A stretch of DNA of 64,000 nt from Kitasatospora sp. Root107 (GCF_001424875.1 NZ_LMCT01000067.1:415267-479266), one strand, 5' to 3'. Counted from the stretch's first letter, positions 32,394 to 41,068 are shown. The notes: generated from the letters alone by a model not told the origin. Numbers and translations are program-made.

Positions 32394-34706
32394 ATGCTCG
32401 AACGAGCCCTGCCCGAGCGCCCTGTCGCGCCCCGGGCCACTTCGCGGCGGAGAGCGGGCGCTCTGGCGCTCGCCGCCGCGCTCTCCACCGGCAGCGTCGC
32501 CGTGGTCGCCTCACTGGACTCGGCCTCCGCCGCCACCGTCAACCTGCTGTCCAACGCCGACTTCGAGACCGGCTCGCTGACCGGCTGGAGCTGTGCGGGC
32601 GGCACCGGCTCGGTGATCGGCAACCCCGTGCACGGCGGCTCGTACGCGCTGAGCGCGGCGGCCACCGCCAGTGCCACCGCGCAGTGCCAGCAGACCGTCA
32701 CCGTCCAGCCCAACACCACGTACACGCTGGCCGGTTGGGTGCAGGGCAGCTACGTCTACCTGGGTGCGACCGGCACCGGGGTGAACGCGCAGACCTGGAC
32801 CCCTTCGGCCACCGGCTGGAGCCAGCTCTCCATCAGCTTCAAGACCGGCGCGAGCACCACCTCGGTTACCGTCTTCACGCACGGCTGGTACGGCCAGGGC
32901 ACCTACCGGGCCGACGACCTGACGCTGACCGGCCCGGCAGGGTCCAGCCCGTCGCCGAGCGTCAGTGTCACACCGTCCAACAGCACCAGCCCCAGCGCGA
33001 GTTCAAGCCCGAGTGCCAGCTCGAGCCCGAGTGCCAGTACCAGCCCGAGCGCCAGCGCCAGTCCGAGCCCGTCGGGCAGTCCGACCGGCCCGGTCGGCGA
33101 CGGCAAGGTGAGCACGCCCACCGGCCTCAAGGTGGAGCAGACCACGCACAACGCGGTGGTGCTCTCCTGGCAGCCCAGCACCGACCAGACCGACAACGTC
33201 CCGGCCTACAAGGTGTACCGCCAGGGCCAGTTGGTGGCCACCTCGATGGGCACCAAGGTCACCGTCAGCTCGCTGCTGCCCGGCACCACCGCGAGCTTCA
33301 GCGTGCAGGGCTACGACGCGGCGGGCCACGCCTCCGGCCAGTCCGTGCCGGTCACCGTGACCACGGCGGCGGCCCCGGCCACCAGCCCGTACCGCTCGGC
33401 CTACTTCGACCAGTGGGGTGTCTACGAGAACACCTACTTCGCGAAGAACGTCGACACCAGCGGCTCGGCCGCCAAGCTGGACGTGATCACCTATGCGTTC
33501 GCCAACATCCACCCCACCTCGCACACCTGCTTCGAGGCCGTGAAGGCCTCCGACGCGGCGCACGAGGACAACCCCAACGCCGGTGACGGCGCGGGCGATG
33601 CCTACGCCGACTACCAGATGGACTACACCTCGGCGACCAGCGTGGACGGCTCCACCGACGTCTACGAGCAGCCCATCAAGGGCAACTTCAACCAGCTTCG
33701 CCAGCTCAAGGCCAAGTACCCGAACCTCCGGCTGACCATCTCGATCGGCGGTTGGACCTACTCGAAGTACTTCTCCGACGCGGCCTCCACGGACGCCAAG
33801 CGGAAGGCCTTCGTCTCCTCCTGCCTGGCCATGTTCCTCAAGGGCGACCTGCCGAAGAACGTCGCGGGCGACCCGTCCGGCGGCGTTGCGGCGGCAGCCG
33901 GTCTGTTCGACGGCATCGACCTGGACTGGGAGTACCCGGGATCGGCCGGCGGCCACGTGGGCAACCACACCTCGACCGCCGACAAGCAGAACTTCACCCT
34001 GCTGCTCAAGGAGTTCCGCGAGCAGCTGGACGCGTACGGCGCCCCGCTCGGCAAGCGCTTCCTGTTGACCGCCGCGCTGCCGGCCGGGCAGGACAAGATC
34101 CAGTACCTGGAGACCGACAAGCTCGGCGCCTACCTGGACTACGCCGACGTGATGACCTACGACATGCACGGCGCCTGGGACGCCAAGGGCCCGACCAACC
34201 TGCAGGATCCGCTGCACGACAGCCCGGCCGACCCAGCCACGCCGATCACCCCGGGCAACCGCAAGTACAACGTGGACACCGCGCTCACCGCGTACACCAC
34301 CGGCCTGCCGGAGTACGGCATCCCGGGCGGCTTCCCGGCCAACAAGCTGGTGCTCGGCATCCCGTTCTACTGGCGGGGCTGGACCGGTGTCCCCGCCGGT
34401 GCCAACTTCGGCCTCTACCAGACCGCGACCGGCCCGACCCCGGCCAAGCCGCTCAGCCAGGAGGCCGGTCTGGCCGCCTGGCGGGAGCTCACCCCGAGCG
34501 CGGCCAACACCCACTGGGACCCGGTGACCGAGAGCTCCTGGATCTACGACGGAACCAACTTCTGGACCGGTGACACCCCGCAGGCCGTCCAGGCCCGCGG
34601 CGCGTACGCCAAGTCCAAGGGGCTGGCCGGAATGTTCGCCTTCGCCCTGGAGAACGACGACAACGCCGGCAGCCTGCTGAGCGCCATGTCGAGCAGTCTG
34701 AACTGA
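32394..34706 (+). CDS. Secreted GH18 chitinase with CBM and FnIII domains
   Basis: 770 residues from the ATG at 32394 (GGAGGAAC upstream). A signal peptide (Arg-rich start, hydrophobic run, ASAATVN cleavage area) spans about 1-45. A carbohydrate-binding jelly-roll-like module (NLLSNADFETGSLTGW) covers about 48-180. A Ser/Pro/Ala linker and a fibronectin III domain (about 240-325) follow. The GH18 barrel occupies about 335-770, with SIGGWTYS and the catalytic FDGIDLDWEYP near 505-514. It hydrolyses chitin from the outside of the cell with substrate assistance. The order CBM-FnIII-GH18 is that of streptomycete ChiC/Chi63-type enzymes. It is likely repressed by DasR through the site in its promoter. 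Confidence 0.95.
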   Translation: MLERALPERPVAPRATSRRRAGALALAAALSTGSVAVVASLDSASAATVNLLSNADFETGSLTGWSCAGGTGSVIGNPVHGGSYALSAAATASATAQCQQTVTVQPNTTYTLAGWVQGSYVYLGATGTGVNAQTWTPSATGWSQLSISFKTGASTTSVTVFTHGWYGQGTYRADDLTLTGPAGSSPSPSVSVTPSNSTSPSASSSPSASSSPSASTSPSASASPSPSGSPTGPVGDGKVSTPTGLKVEQTTHNAVVLSWQPSTDQTDNVPAYKVYRQGQLVATSMGTKVTVSSLLPGTTASFSVQGYDAAGHASGQSVPVTVTTAAAPATSPYRSAYFDQWGVYENTYFAKNVDTSGSAAKLDVITYAFANIHPTSHTCFEAVKASDAAHEDNPNAGDGAGDAYADYQMDYTSATSVDGSTDVYEQPIKGNFNQLRQLKAKYPNLRLTISIGGWTYSKYFSDAASTDAKRKAFVSSCLAMFLKGDLPKNVAGDPSGGVAAAAGLFDGIDLDWEYPGSAGGHVGNHTSTADKQNFTLLLKEFREQLDAYGAPLGKRFLLTAALPAGQDKIQYLETDKLGAYLDYADVMTYDMHGAWDAKGPTNLQDPLHDSPADPATPITPGNRKYNVDTALTAYTTGLPEYGIPGGFPANKLVLGIPFYWRGWTGVPAGANFGLYQTATGPTPAKPLSQEAGLAAWRELTPSAANTHWDPVTESSWIYDGTNFWTGDTPQAVQARGAYAKSKGLAGMFAFALENDDNAGSLLSAMSSSLN

Positions 34707-34715
34707 GAGCGGCCG

Positions 34716-34747
34716 CGGCCCGCACCCCCTCCCCGGGGTGCGGGCCG
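34716..34747 (+). terminator. Terminator after the GH18 chitinase
   Basis: 13-bp G-C-rich stem (34716-34728 with 34735-34747), 9 bp after the chitinase stop. Confidence 0.8.
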
Positions 34748-34942
34748 TCGGCGTCCCTGAGCGGTTTTCGGCCATGACCCTCAGAGCGGGTAGGGGACGC
34801 GCCCCCCGTCCGGGGGAGACGGGGCTATACCTCGGGGACGAGAGTCACCGGACCTGGGTAGGACGTGCTCGCACCACGCCGGATGTGAGAGTGGAGCAGC
34901 CGGAAGGGACTCCGGCCGAACCATTTCGAGGGGAACTGACTG

Positions 34943-36166
34943 ATGCTCAACGGACGCGGGCGCACGGCACTTCGGGCAGCGGCAGTGGCACTGGCCACCG
35001 CGACGGTGGTCGCGGTGGTGGCACCGGTCGCTGGGGCGGCCGACGTCCCCCGAGGGGCGGTCACGGTGGCGGCGGGCGTGCCCACCGACCGGGTGGCGCT
35101 CGACCGGGCGCTGCACGACGTGGTCGAGGCCGGGGGCGCCAGCGCCGTGCTGGGTCGGGTGGTCCAGGACGGCCGGACGGTCTGGCAGGGCGCGGCCGGG
35201 CAGTCCGACCTGGACACCGGGGCACCGGTCCGGGCGGACGGCCGGTTCCGGATCGGCAGTACCACCAAGACCTTCGTCTCCACGGTGGTGCTCCAGCTGG
35301 TGGCCGAACAGAAGGTGAAGCTGGACGACCCGATCGAGCGCCACCTGCCGGGTACGGTGCCCAACGGCGCGAACATCACCGTCCGTCAGATCCTCAACCA
35401 CACCAGCGGGCTGTACAGCTTCACCAGTGACCCGGAGCTCGGCCTGAGCTCGCCGGAGGCGCTGCGGGCCTGGGCGGAGAGCGACCGGGCGACCACCTAC
35501 CGGCCGCAGGACCTGCTGGCGATGGCCTTCCGGCACGAGCCGCTGTTCGCCCCCGGTACCGACTGGTCCTACTCCAACACCAACTACATCGTGGCCGGGC
35601 AGCTGGTCGAGAAGGTCACCGGCCGCAGCTGGGCCAAGGAGGTGGAGCGGCGGATCATCCAGCCGCTCGGCCTGCACAACACCTCTATGCCGAGCACCTC
35701 GATGGCGATTCCGGGGCCGCACGCCAAGGGCTACCTGAAGTTCGGCGACACCCGGATCGACGTGACCCGGCTGAACCCGTCGATGGCGGGCTCGGCGGGT
35801 GCGGGCATCTCCACCACGGCGGACCTGACCCGGTTCAACGCGGCGCTGCTCGGCGGCCGGCTGCTGCGCCCGGCCGAGTTGGCGGAGATGAAGACGCCCT
35901 CGCCGCAGGCACTCGCGCACGGAGTGGGGTACGGCCTCGGGCTGTGGCGGACCGTGCTGCCGTGCGGTGAGTTCTGGGGCCACGACGGGGCCATTCCCGG
36001 GTACGCCACCATGCTGATGGGCGATGTGACGGGCCGTCGGCAGATCAGCTACTCGGGCAACCCGTTCAACTCCTCGGCGGAGACCGGCCGGACCGCCGAG
36101 GCGCTGACCGCGACGATGGCGTGCGGTCCGATCGCCCCGAGTACCCCCAGCACCAAGCTCGGCTGA
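34943..36166 (+). CDS. Secreted serine hydrolase (beta-lactamase / DD-peptidase fold)
   Basis: 407 residues with a signal peptide (about 1-33, ending AGAADVP). The class C beta-lactamase/DD-carboxypeptidase fold is shown by STTK (about 107-110, nucleophile serine), YSNTNY (the YxN motif, about 210-215) and HDGAIPGY (the HxG motif). Relatives include the R61 DD-peptidase and D-aminopeptidases or esterases. It may trim peptidoglycan or hydrolyse a secreted ester or amide; the sequence does not decide. AGGGGAA precedes the ATG. It has its own promoter region of about 195 bp after the chitinase terminator. Confidence 0.9.
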   Translation: MLNGRGRTALRAAAVALATATVVAVVAPVAGAADVPRGAVTVAAGVPTDRVALDRALHDVVEAGGASAVLGRVVQDGRTVWQGAAGQSDLDTGAPVRADGRFRIGSTTKTFVSTVVLQLVAEQKVKLDDPIERHLPGTVPNGANITVRQILNHTSGLYSFTSDPELGLSSPEALRAWAESDRATTYRPQDLLAMAFRHEPLFAPGTDWSYSNTNYIVAGQLVEKVTGRSWAKEVERRIIQPLGLHNTSMPSTSMAIPGPHAKGYLKFGDTRIDVTRLNPSMAGSAGAGISTTADLTRFNAALLGGRLLRPAELAEMKTPSPQALAHGVGYGLGLWRTVLPCGEFWGHDGAIPGYATMLMGDVTGRRQISYSGNPFNSSAETGRTAEALTATMACGPIAPSTPSTKLG

Positions 36167-36175
36167 TCCCGGGAA

Positions 36176-36208
36176 GGCGGGTGCGTCCAACGGGGGTGCG
36201 CACCCGCC
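36176..36208. terminator. Bidirectional terminator between serine hydrolase and GH19 gene
   Basis: 10-bp stem (36176-36185 with 36199-36208) with a 13-nt loop, between the stops of two convergent genes. Confidence 0.75.
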
Positions 36209-36217
36209 CTCTTCGGG

Positions 36218-37303
36218 TCAGCAGCTCAGGTTCGAGCCGGCCACCGTGCCGAGGATCTGCACGAAGCTCTGGTACGAGTTGATCCGGCTCTGCACCTGGG
36301 CGGGGTTACCACCGTTGCACTCCAGCGAGCCGTTGATGCTGCGGATCGTCTCACCGAAGCCGTAGTCGTTGACCATCGCGTTGTGCGGGGTCATCGTGCC
36401 GGGGCCGCTCTGGGTGTTCCAGTACCAGAGCGCGGTCTTCCAGGCGACGGCCGCGTCGGTCTGCACCAGGTTGGGGTTGTTCAGCAGGTTGATGCCGAGC
36501 GCGTCGCCGGCCGCCTTGTAGTTGAAGTTCCAGCTGAGCTGGATCGGACCGCGACCGTAGTACGCGGCCTGGCCGGCCGGGCAGCCGTACGACTGCGAAG
36601 TGTCGCAGTAGTGCGGGTAGTTGGCGGTGTTCTGCTCGACCACGTAGACCAGGCCGCCGGTCTCGTGGTTGACGTTGGCCAGGAAGGCGGCGGCCTCCTG
36701 CTTGCGGACGGTGTCGCTGCCGGTGGCCGCGAACGCCGGGTAGGCGCTGAGTGCGGCGGTCAGCCCGCTGTAGGTGTAGAACGAGTTCCGGCTCGGGAAC
36801 ATCTGGTTGAACTGGGCCTCGCTGACCGGGAATCCGCCCGGGGTCGCGGTCGCGGTCGGCGTGGGGGTGCCGCCGCCGGTGCAGTTGTAGGGGTCCCAGT
36901 ACCAGGTGCTGATCACCGGGTCGTAGCCCGGGTTGTCGTGCTCGGCGACGTAGTACTTGCCGTCGGTGTACTTGACGATGCTGCCGGTGGTGTAGGTCTG
37001 GCCGGCCACCCAGGCGGGGTAGTTGCAGCTGCCGGAGGTGGGGGTCGGGGTCGGCGTGGTGCCGCCGCAGACGCCCTGGTCGGCCCAGACACCCGAGCTG
37101 CCGCCCGGGGTCTCGTTCTGGGTCCACCACTTGGCGGACCAGTTGTGGCCGCTGTACGAGGCGGTGTTACCGCCCACGTAGACGGCGGAGGAGCTCCAGG
37201 CGGTGGTGCAGCTCGCGGCCGAGGCGGCGGCGGGCAGCAGGAAGGCCAGGCCGACCGCGACGACCATCGCGGTGAGCAGGGCCAGGAGTCGTTTTGTCGA
37301 CAC
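36218..37303 (-). CDS. Secreted GH19 chitinase with two chitin-binding modules
   Basis: 361 residues from the GTG at 37303. Signal peptide (about 1-29). First carbohydrate-binding module (TAWSSSAVYVGGNTASYSG) of CBM5/12 type, a Thr/Pro linker, then a second such module (PAWVAGQTYTTGSIVKYTDG). A further Thr/Pro linker leads to the GH19 domain (about 158-361) with the catalytic FLANVNHETGG and YYGRGPIQLSWNFNY. GH19 enzymes invert configuration and are active against fungal walls. Two CBMs are more than the usual one in streptomycete ChiF/ChiG types. It converges with the serine hydrolase and has a long leader with a direct repeat and a DasR-like promoter. Confidence 0.95.
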   Translation of the reverse strand: MSTKRLLALLTAMVVAVGLAFLLPAAASAASCTTAWSSSAVYVGGNTASYSGHNWSAKWWTQNETPGGSSGVWADQGVCGGTTPTPTPTSGSCNYPAWVAGQTYTTGSIVKYTDGKYYVAEHDNPGYDPVISTWYWDPYNCTGGGTPTPTATATPGGFPVSEAQFNQMFPSRNSFYTYSGLTAALSAYPAFAATGSDTVRKQEAAAFLANVNHETGGLVYVVEQNTANYPHYCDTSQSYGCPAGQAAYYGRGPIQLSWNFNYKAAGDALGINLLNNPNLVQTDAAVAWKTALWYWNTQSGPGTMTPHNAMVNDYGFGETIRSINGSLECNGGNPAQVQSRINSYQSFVQILGTVAGSNLSC

Positions 37304-37314
37304 TTCATCACCCC

Positions 37315-37365
37315 TACGTGCGGTGGGGGCCGCACGATCGACTACAGATACGTCCGGTGGGGGCC
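37315..37365 (-). repeat. 17-bp direct repeat in the GH19 leader
   Basis: 37315-37331 and 37349-37365 differ at one position and are 34 bp apart. They lie in the predicted 5' leader, downstream of the promoter. Function unknown; the nearer copy overlaps the ribosome site zone. Confidence 0.7.
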
Positions 37366-37403
37366 CGCCGGGAAGCGGGGCCGGTACGGGACTGTGTGAG
37401 GGG

Positions 37404-37432
37404 ACTCAACCGCAGTGGTCTACACCTGTCAA
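37404..37432 (-). promoter_or_regulatory. GH19 promoter with DasR-like site
   Basis: On the minus strand a perfect TTGACA (37427-37432) and TTGAGT (37404-37409) are 17 bp apart. The 16-bp element AGTGGTCTACACCTGT (37414-37429) matches the DasR consensus at 13 of 16 positions and fills the spacer. This predicts a transcript start near 37397 and a leader of about 95 nt. Confidence 0.78.
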
Positions 37433-37494
37433 GGGCTCCCGGGCGATTCGCGCACGCCCTGATCGCCGAAGCTGACGGATCGTCAGACTACGTA

Positions 37495-37836
37495 CTACCG
37501 AAGCACGGCGGGTGATTCGGCCGCGCGGACCAGCAGTGTGGCGGTGCCCGAACCGTCGGCGGGCGTGGCTCAGACCTCGGGATTCCCGCCGCTGTCCCGG
37601 ACGGTGTAGGCGAGCGTACGGTCGTCCAGCCAGGCGGCCTGGTCGTCGATGCTCCGGCTCTCCGCCGTGGCGGTCACCTTGAGCGAGGCCAGGTCGAGCA
37701 CCGACAGCCGCCACCCCTTGCCCGGGTCGGCGTCCACCGCTTCCTTCATCAACCAGCCCCATACGGCAGACGCGAACACTCGCACGTAGCTGTAAACCTG
37801 GCCCTTCAGGGCCGGGTAGTTGTTCCTGCACGCCAA
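37495..37836 (-). pseudogene. C-terminal remnant of a TolB-like beta-propeller protein
   Basis: The frame from 37836 encodes GWRLSVLDLASLKVTATAES and then AAWLDDRTLAYTVRDSGGNP, the end of a WD40/TolB-like propeller. After NPEV a TGA (where relatives have Trp) interrupts ATPADGSGTATLLVRAAESP, which would run to a TAG at 37495. The N-terminal bulk is missing; the first codons belong to another sequence. It is a truncated, stop-containing pseudogene. Confidence 0.65.
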
Positions 37837-37909
37837 CAGCTACGACTGGGAGGTCGTGCCCGAGGCGGGCAAGACCTACAACGACAAGGGCACCACGGCC
37901 TGCCACTGA
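37820..37909 (+). pseudogene. 3' remnant of a metallophosphoesterase gene
   Basis: Thirty codons end FLHANSYDWEVVPEAGKTYN and then DKGTTACH, followed by a stop at 37907. NSYDWEFVP-type tails are typical of secreted purple-acid-phosphatase-like enzymes of streptomycetes. A TAG precedes it in frame (37817) and no start exists. It abuts the head of the propeller remnant, marking a deletion junction near 37825. Confidence 0.6.
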
Positions 37910-37955
37910 TGCTCCGTCACCTGAGGCGCGGGAGGCCGGTCGGCGCTCCCGCGCC

Positions 37956-38354
37956 TCAGTGCTGCTCGGCCGCCAGTTGCTCCAGTGCGGCGACCGCGCG
38001 CTCCGCGTCGGCGTCCGCGACGAACAGGTGGTCGTGGTGGAAGCCCGCCACCACGTTGCAGCTGATCCCGTGCTCGGCCAGCCGGGTCGCCACCGCCGCC
38101 GTCAGGCCGACCGCCTCCAGTGCCGAGTGGATCCGCAGCGTGATCCAGGCGGCCACGTAGTCGTACGGCAGGCCGAGCGCGTCCGCCTCCTCCTGCGCCA
38201 CCACCACCGTCGGCCCCTCGGGCTCCGCCACCGTGACGACCGGCTGCAGCCCGACCGGGACCCGGGTCTCCAGGGTGCAGTACACGTACCGCCCGGGGTT
38301 GAGCTCCGGGCGCATCCCGCTCAGCAGCTTCCGCAGATCACTCTCACCAGCCAT
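37956..38354 (-). CDS. ACT-domain protein
   Basis: 132 residues from the ATG at 38354. An N-terminal segment (LRKLLSGMRPELNPGRYVYC) and C-terminal ACT fold (AAWITLRIHSALEAVGLTAA, HHDHLFVADADAERAVAAL) match a family of short ACT proteins also called DUF2241/CASTOR-like. ACT domains bind amino acids and control enzymes or regulators; this one is free-standing and its partner is not known. It lies just right of the pseudogene junction. Confidence 0.85.
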   Translation of the reverse strand: MAGESDLRKLLSGMRPELNPGRYVYCTLETRVPVGLQPVVTVAEPEGPTVVVAQEEADALGLPYDYVAAWITLRIHSALEAVGLTAAVATRLAEHGISCNVVAGFHHDHLFVADADAERAVAALEQLAAEQH

Positions 38355-38469
38355 GGCTGCCACGGTAGCCGGTGCGGGTGGCCCGGGTGCCGGGCGACAC
38401 GGACCGTCCCGTCCCGTCACCTGCTCCCGGAAGAGCGGGGCTTGGCCTGCTGACGCAGCGTCAGGCGGA

Positions 38470-38817
38470 TCAGGCGGCGAGGCCGAGGCCGTAGGCGACG
38501 ACGGCCGGGGCCAGGTAGACCAGCGGGAATGCGGCGTGGGCGTACGAGCCGGCCCGGATGCAGGTGATCGCGGCACCGAGGTAGTAGAGCACCAGACCGA
38601 CGGTGGCGGCGATGCCGATGAACGGGATGAACAGGCCGACCAGCAGACCGAGCGCCCCGGCGGCCTTGGCCAGGCCGAGCGGAGTCCACAGACCCTCCGG
38701 GACCTTGTACTGGACCATCGACTGGACGACGAAGTCGGCCCGGCTCAGCAGCGAGTAGGCCGAGAAGCCGGTCATGGCGGCGGCGAGCACGGTGACGATG
38801 ACGTAGGCGGTGTTCAT
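38470..38817 (-). CDS. DoxX-family membrane protein
   Basis: 115 residues, four hydrophobic segments in the DoxX pattern (MTGFSAYSLL, GLWTPLGLAKAAGALGLLVG, TVGLVLYYLGAAITCIRAG, VYLAPAVVAYGLG). DoxX-like proteins are quinone- or thiol-linked membrane proteins with varied roles; some belong to oxidative stress complexes in mycobacteria. The ATG at 38817 has GAGGAG upstream. It appears to be monocistronic. Confidence 0.85.
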   Translation of the reverse strand: MNTAYVIVTVLAAAMTGFSAYSLLSRADFVVQSMVQYKVPEGLWTPLGLAKAAGALGLLVGLFIPFIGIAATVGLVLYYLGAAITCIRAGSYAHAAFPLVYLAPAVVAYGLGLAA

Positions 38818-38954
38818 CAGGAGGTCTCCTCAGCGGGCGGTGTCCGGAGCGGGCTCGCTCCGTTGCGTCTCACTGCATTGACCCGGCCGGGTGCGCGAGT
38901 GTGACAGGGCTGAGAGAAAACTTTTTCCGGGCCGCCCCGCAGGGTCGGCTGCCG

Positions 38955-39665
38955 TCAGCCGGCGCTGACCGAGAACGAGTTGGTGATGAAGTCCAGGCCA
39001 CCGGCGGCGGAGGTGATCTCGTACCCGAACTGGACGTTGCCCAGCGTGATGTCGCCGATCCAGCCCTTGGTGTTCTTCATCCAGTTGAGGAGGGCGAGGA
39101 CGTTCACGGTGCCGGAGCTGGCGTTGAAGCTGCGGACGAAGGAGAAGACCGCGTTGGAGCCGTTGCTCCCGCGGTAGACGGTCCAGGTGTGCCCGCCGAG
39201 GGTGAGCGTGCCCTGTGACGTGCCGAGCGGGCCGACCGGGCCGGTCTTGTTGACCCAGAGCATGATCTCGTAGGCATTGGCCGAGTCCCAGATGTCGTAC
39301 GCGGTCGTGTACGCGCCGGAGGACGGCACGCTCACATTGAAGCTGGAGCTGACCGAGGACAGGGCGCTGAGCTTCTTGCCGACGTACTTCGTCGCGTTGG
39401 GGTACGACTTGATTCCGCCGGTGTTCGGGTGGGCGGCCCAGACACCCCAGTTGGAAGAGGAGTTGGCCCAGATCGTCTGGGAGCCGGCGCCACTGCCCCA
39501 GATGTTGTTGTAGAGCGTGTACCCGCCGCTGCTCCAGGTGCCCCACTGGGCGCTGCTGGACCACGTCGCCGCGTACGCGGGCTGGGCAACGAGGCCGAGG
39601 CCGGCGGTGACGGCGGCGAACGTGCCGAGGAGTACGGTGCGGCGTTTGGGGGAGCGCGGGATCAT
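38955..39665 (-). CDS. Secreted GH12 endoglucanase
   Basis: 236 residues from the ATG at 39665 (GGAAGG upstream). The N-terminus has twin arginines (KRRTVLLG) before a hydrophobic stretch ending QPAYAA, compatible with Tat or Sec export. The mature domain is a single GH12 jelly roll with the nucleophile region YEIMLWVN and the acid/base region VQFGYEI. Length equals the catalytic module alone; there is no cellulose-binding domain. It should cleave beta-1,4-glucan or related polymers. No CebR-type 14-bp palindrome was seen upstream. Confidence 0.92.
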   Translation of the reverse strand: MIPRSPKRRTVLLGTFAAVTAGLGLVAQPAYAATWSSSAQWGTWSSGGYTLYNNIWGSGAGSQTIWANSSSNWGVWAAHPNTGGIKSYPNATKYVGKKLSALSSVSSSFNVSVPSSGAYTTAYDIWDSANAYEIMLWVNKTGPVGPLGTSQGTLTLGGHTWTVYRGSNGSNAVFSFVRSFNASSGTVNVLALLNWMKNTKGWIGDITLGNVQFGYEITSAAGGLDFITNSFSVSAG

Positions 39666-39899
39666 GGCGGCTGCCTTCCGTGGGGTCCGGTCCGGATACA
39701 ACCCGCCGGCGACCCGCGCGGTGGTGAGGAGCCGTCAGCTGCCCGGCTCTCCGTCCACGATAGGAGCGGCCCCGAGATGCGGACAACAGGTCGGAACAGT
39801 CCGCTTCCGGCCAGACCGGCGGCCGTTCATGGACGGGCTTCCGTGCGGAGAGTAGTCGCCCCGGTGCTCTTGGTGCATGGCTACCGATCTGATTGGGAG

Positions 39900-40205
39900 A
39901 TGACGGGCCGGCTCCAGGAGCAGGTCGATCTGACCCAGGTGCAGTGTCAGGTCCAGGTGAAGCTGGGGCTCGTGACGCTGCTGCGGAGGACGACCACGCT
40001 GCCGGAGCTGCTGAAGATGATGGGAGCGGAACTGGAGGGCCACACGCAGGCGCCCGCCGGGGAGTGGAAGCAGACCTGGACCTTCATGCTCCCCCGGGAG
40101 ATCCCGAAGGGGGACTTCCGGATCTACATCCAGTCGTACACCGGGGACGGGGAGGAGAAGGACTTCATGGACTTCTACCTGCACACCGACTTCCGTCGCC
40201 GGTAG
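39900..40205 (+). CDS. Hypothetical protein, beta-rich
   Basis: 101 residues from the ATG at 39900; a GTG at 39864 would add 12. The sequence is rich in alternating hydrophobic positions (VQCQVQVKLGLVTLLRR, TWTFMLPREIPKGDFRIYIQ). It ends with an acidic/aromatic stretch (DGEEKDFMDFYLHTDF). There is no signal peptide or known motif. I do not recognise the family. It stands alone between the GH12 and reductase genes. Confidence 0.6.
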   Translation: MTGRLQEQVDLTQVQCQVQVKLGLVTLLRRTTTLPELLKMMGAELEGHTQAPAGEWKQTWTFMLPREIPKGDFRIYIQSYTGDGEEKDFMDFYLHTDFRRR

Positions 40206-40235
40206 GCCGAACGCCCGCCGACCCGGTCCCGAATG

Positions 40236-40266
40236 CCGCCCGCCACACGCCACGTGTGGCGGGCGG
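40236..40266. terminator. Bidirectional terminator
   Basis: Perfect 14-bp stem (40236-40249 with 40253-40266) and 3-nt loop between two convergent genes. Confidence 0.85.
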
Positions 40267-40368
40267 ACGCGTGACGGTCCCGTACGGGGTCCGGCGCCGG
40301 TTGCAGTCGGAGGCCCGATCTTGTGTCACCGTTCGCAGTGGACTTCTTCGCGTACCCGCTCAGATCGG

Positions 40369-40950
40369 TCAACGGCGCACCCGATAGCGCAGGTGAAGCA
40401 CCCGGTTGCCCTGGATCGCCACGTCAGGATCCTCCAACAGGTGCTGCGCGTGGACCGACCCGAAGTAGCGCTTGCCGGACCCGAACACGACGGGTACGAC
40501 GTCCATGCGCACCTCGTCGATCAGGCCAGCGGCAAGCACCTGGCCACCGACGTCGCCGGCGGCGACCTCGACCATTCGGTCACCCGCAAGCTCCTGCGCC
40601 TTGGTCATGGCTGCCTCGACGCCGTCGACGAAGTGAAACGGCGCCTCGGGGTCCCAGCCCTCGGGTTCCGGCCGGTGCGTCACGACAACCACGTGGTCGA
40701 TCCCGCCCGGCGGCTTCCCGCCCCAGCCGTCCGTCAGGTCGAAGACGTGGCGGCCGACGATCGTGACTCCGATCCGGTCCCAGTACGGCCGGGTGTAGTC
40801 GTAGGACGTCTGTGACACCTTCAGCTCGCCGCTCTCGTCCAACGGGACGTCACCGCTGGACAACCAGTCGAACAGCGGTCCGGGCTGGTCATTCTCGTCC
40901 GCGACGAAGCCGTCCACCGAAACCGAGCCGTACATGACCACCTTGCCCAT
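40369..40950 (-). CDS. RibD C-terminal / dihydrofolate reductase-like protein
   Basis: 193 residues from the ATG at 40950, with AGAGGAG upstream. The DHFR-like fold of the RibD C-terminal family is shown by MYGSVSVDGFVADEND at the start, VTIVGRHVFDLTDGWGG in the middle and GGQVLAAGLIDEVRMDVVPV near the end. Members are NADPH-dependent reductases of unknown substrates. The adjacent PadR gene is divergent, with 118 bp between starts. Confidence 0.87.
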   Translation of the reverse strand: MGKVVMYGSVSVDGFVADENDQPGPLFDWLSSGDVPLDESGELKVSQTSYDYTRPYWDRIGVTIVGRHVFDLTDGWGGKPPGGIDHVVVVTHRPEPEGWDPEAPFHFVDGVEAAMTKAQELAGDRMVEVAAGDVGGQVLAAGLIDEVRMDVVPVVFGSGKRYFGSVHAQHLLEDPDVAIQGNRVLHLRYRVRR

Positions 40951-41028
40951 GGGGCTCTCCTCTGCTTTGGGGTGCCCCAAATTAGCCCACAGTCCGCGAT
41001 CGCCGATCCGTTGACGAGCGATAGTCAG

Positions 41029-41038
41029 CGATATATCG
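41029..41038. promoter_or_regulatory. Palindrome upstream of the PadR gene
   Basis: Perfect 10-bp palindrome CGATATATCG, 18 bp downstream of a TTGACG (41011-41016) and 31 bp before the PadR start. An A+T-rich dyad is unusual in this DNA and is a likely autoregulatory PadR operator. Confidence 0.5.
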
Positions 41039-41068
41039 TCGAAGTATCGGGATAATACGACCGAGAGA

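Noticed and set aside
32900..33090. Repetitive Ser/Pro/Ala stretch, possible minisatellite
   Set aside because: It encodes the linker between the binding module and FnIII domain of the chitinase; repeats follow from the amino-acid pattern.
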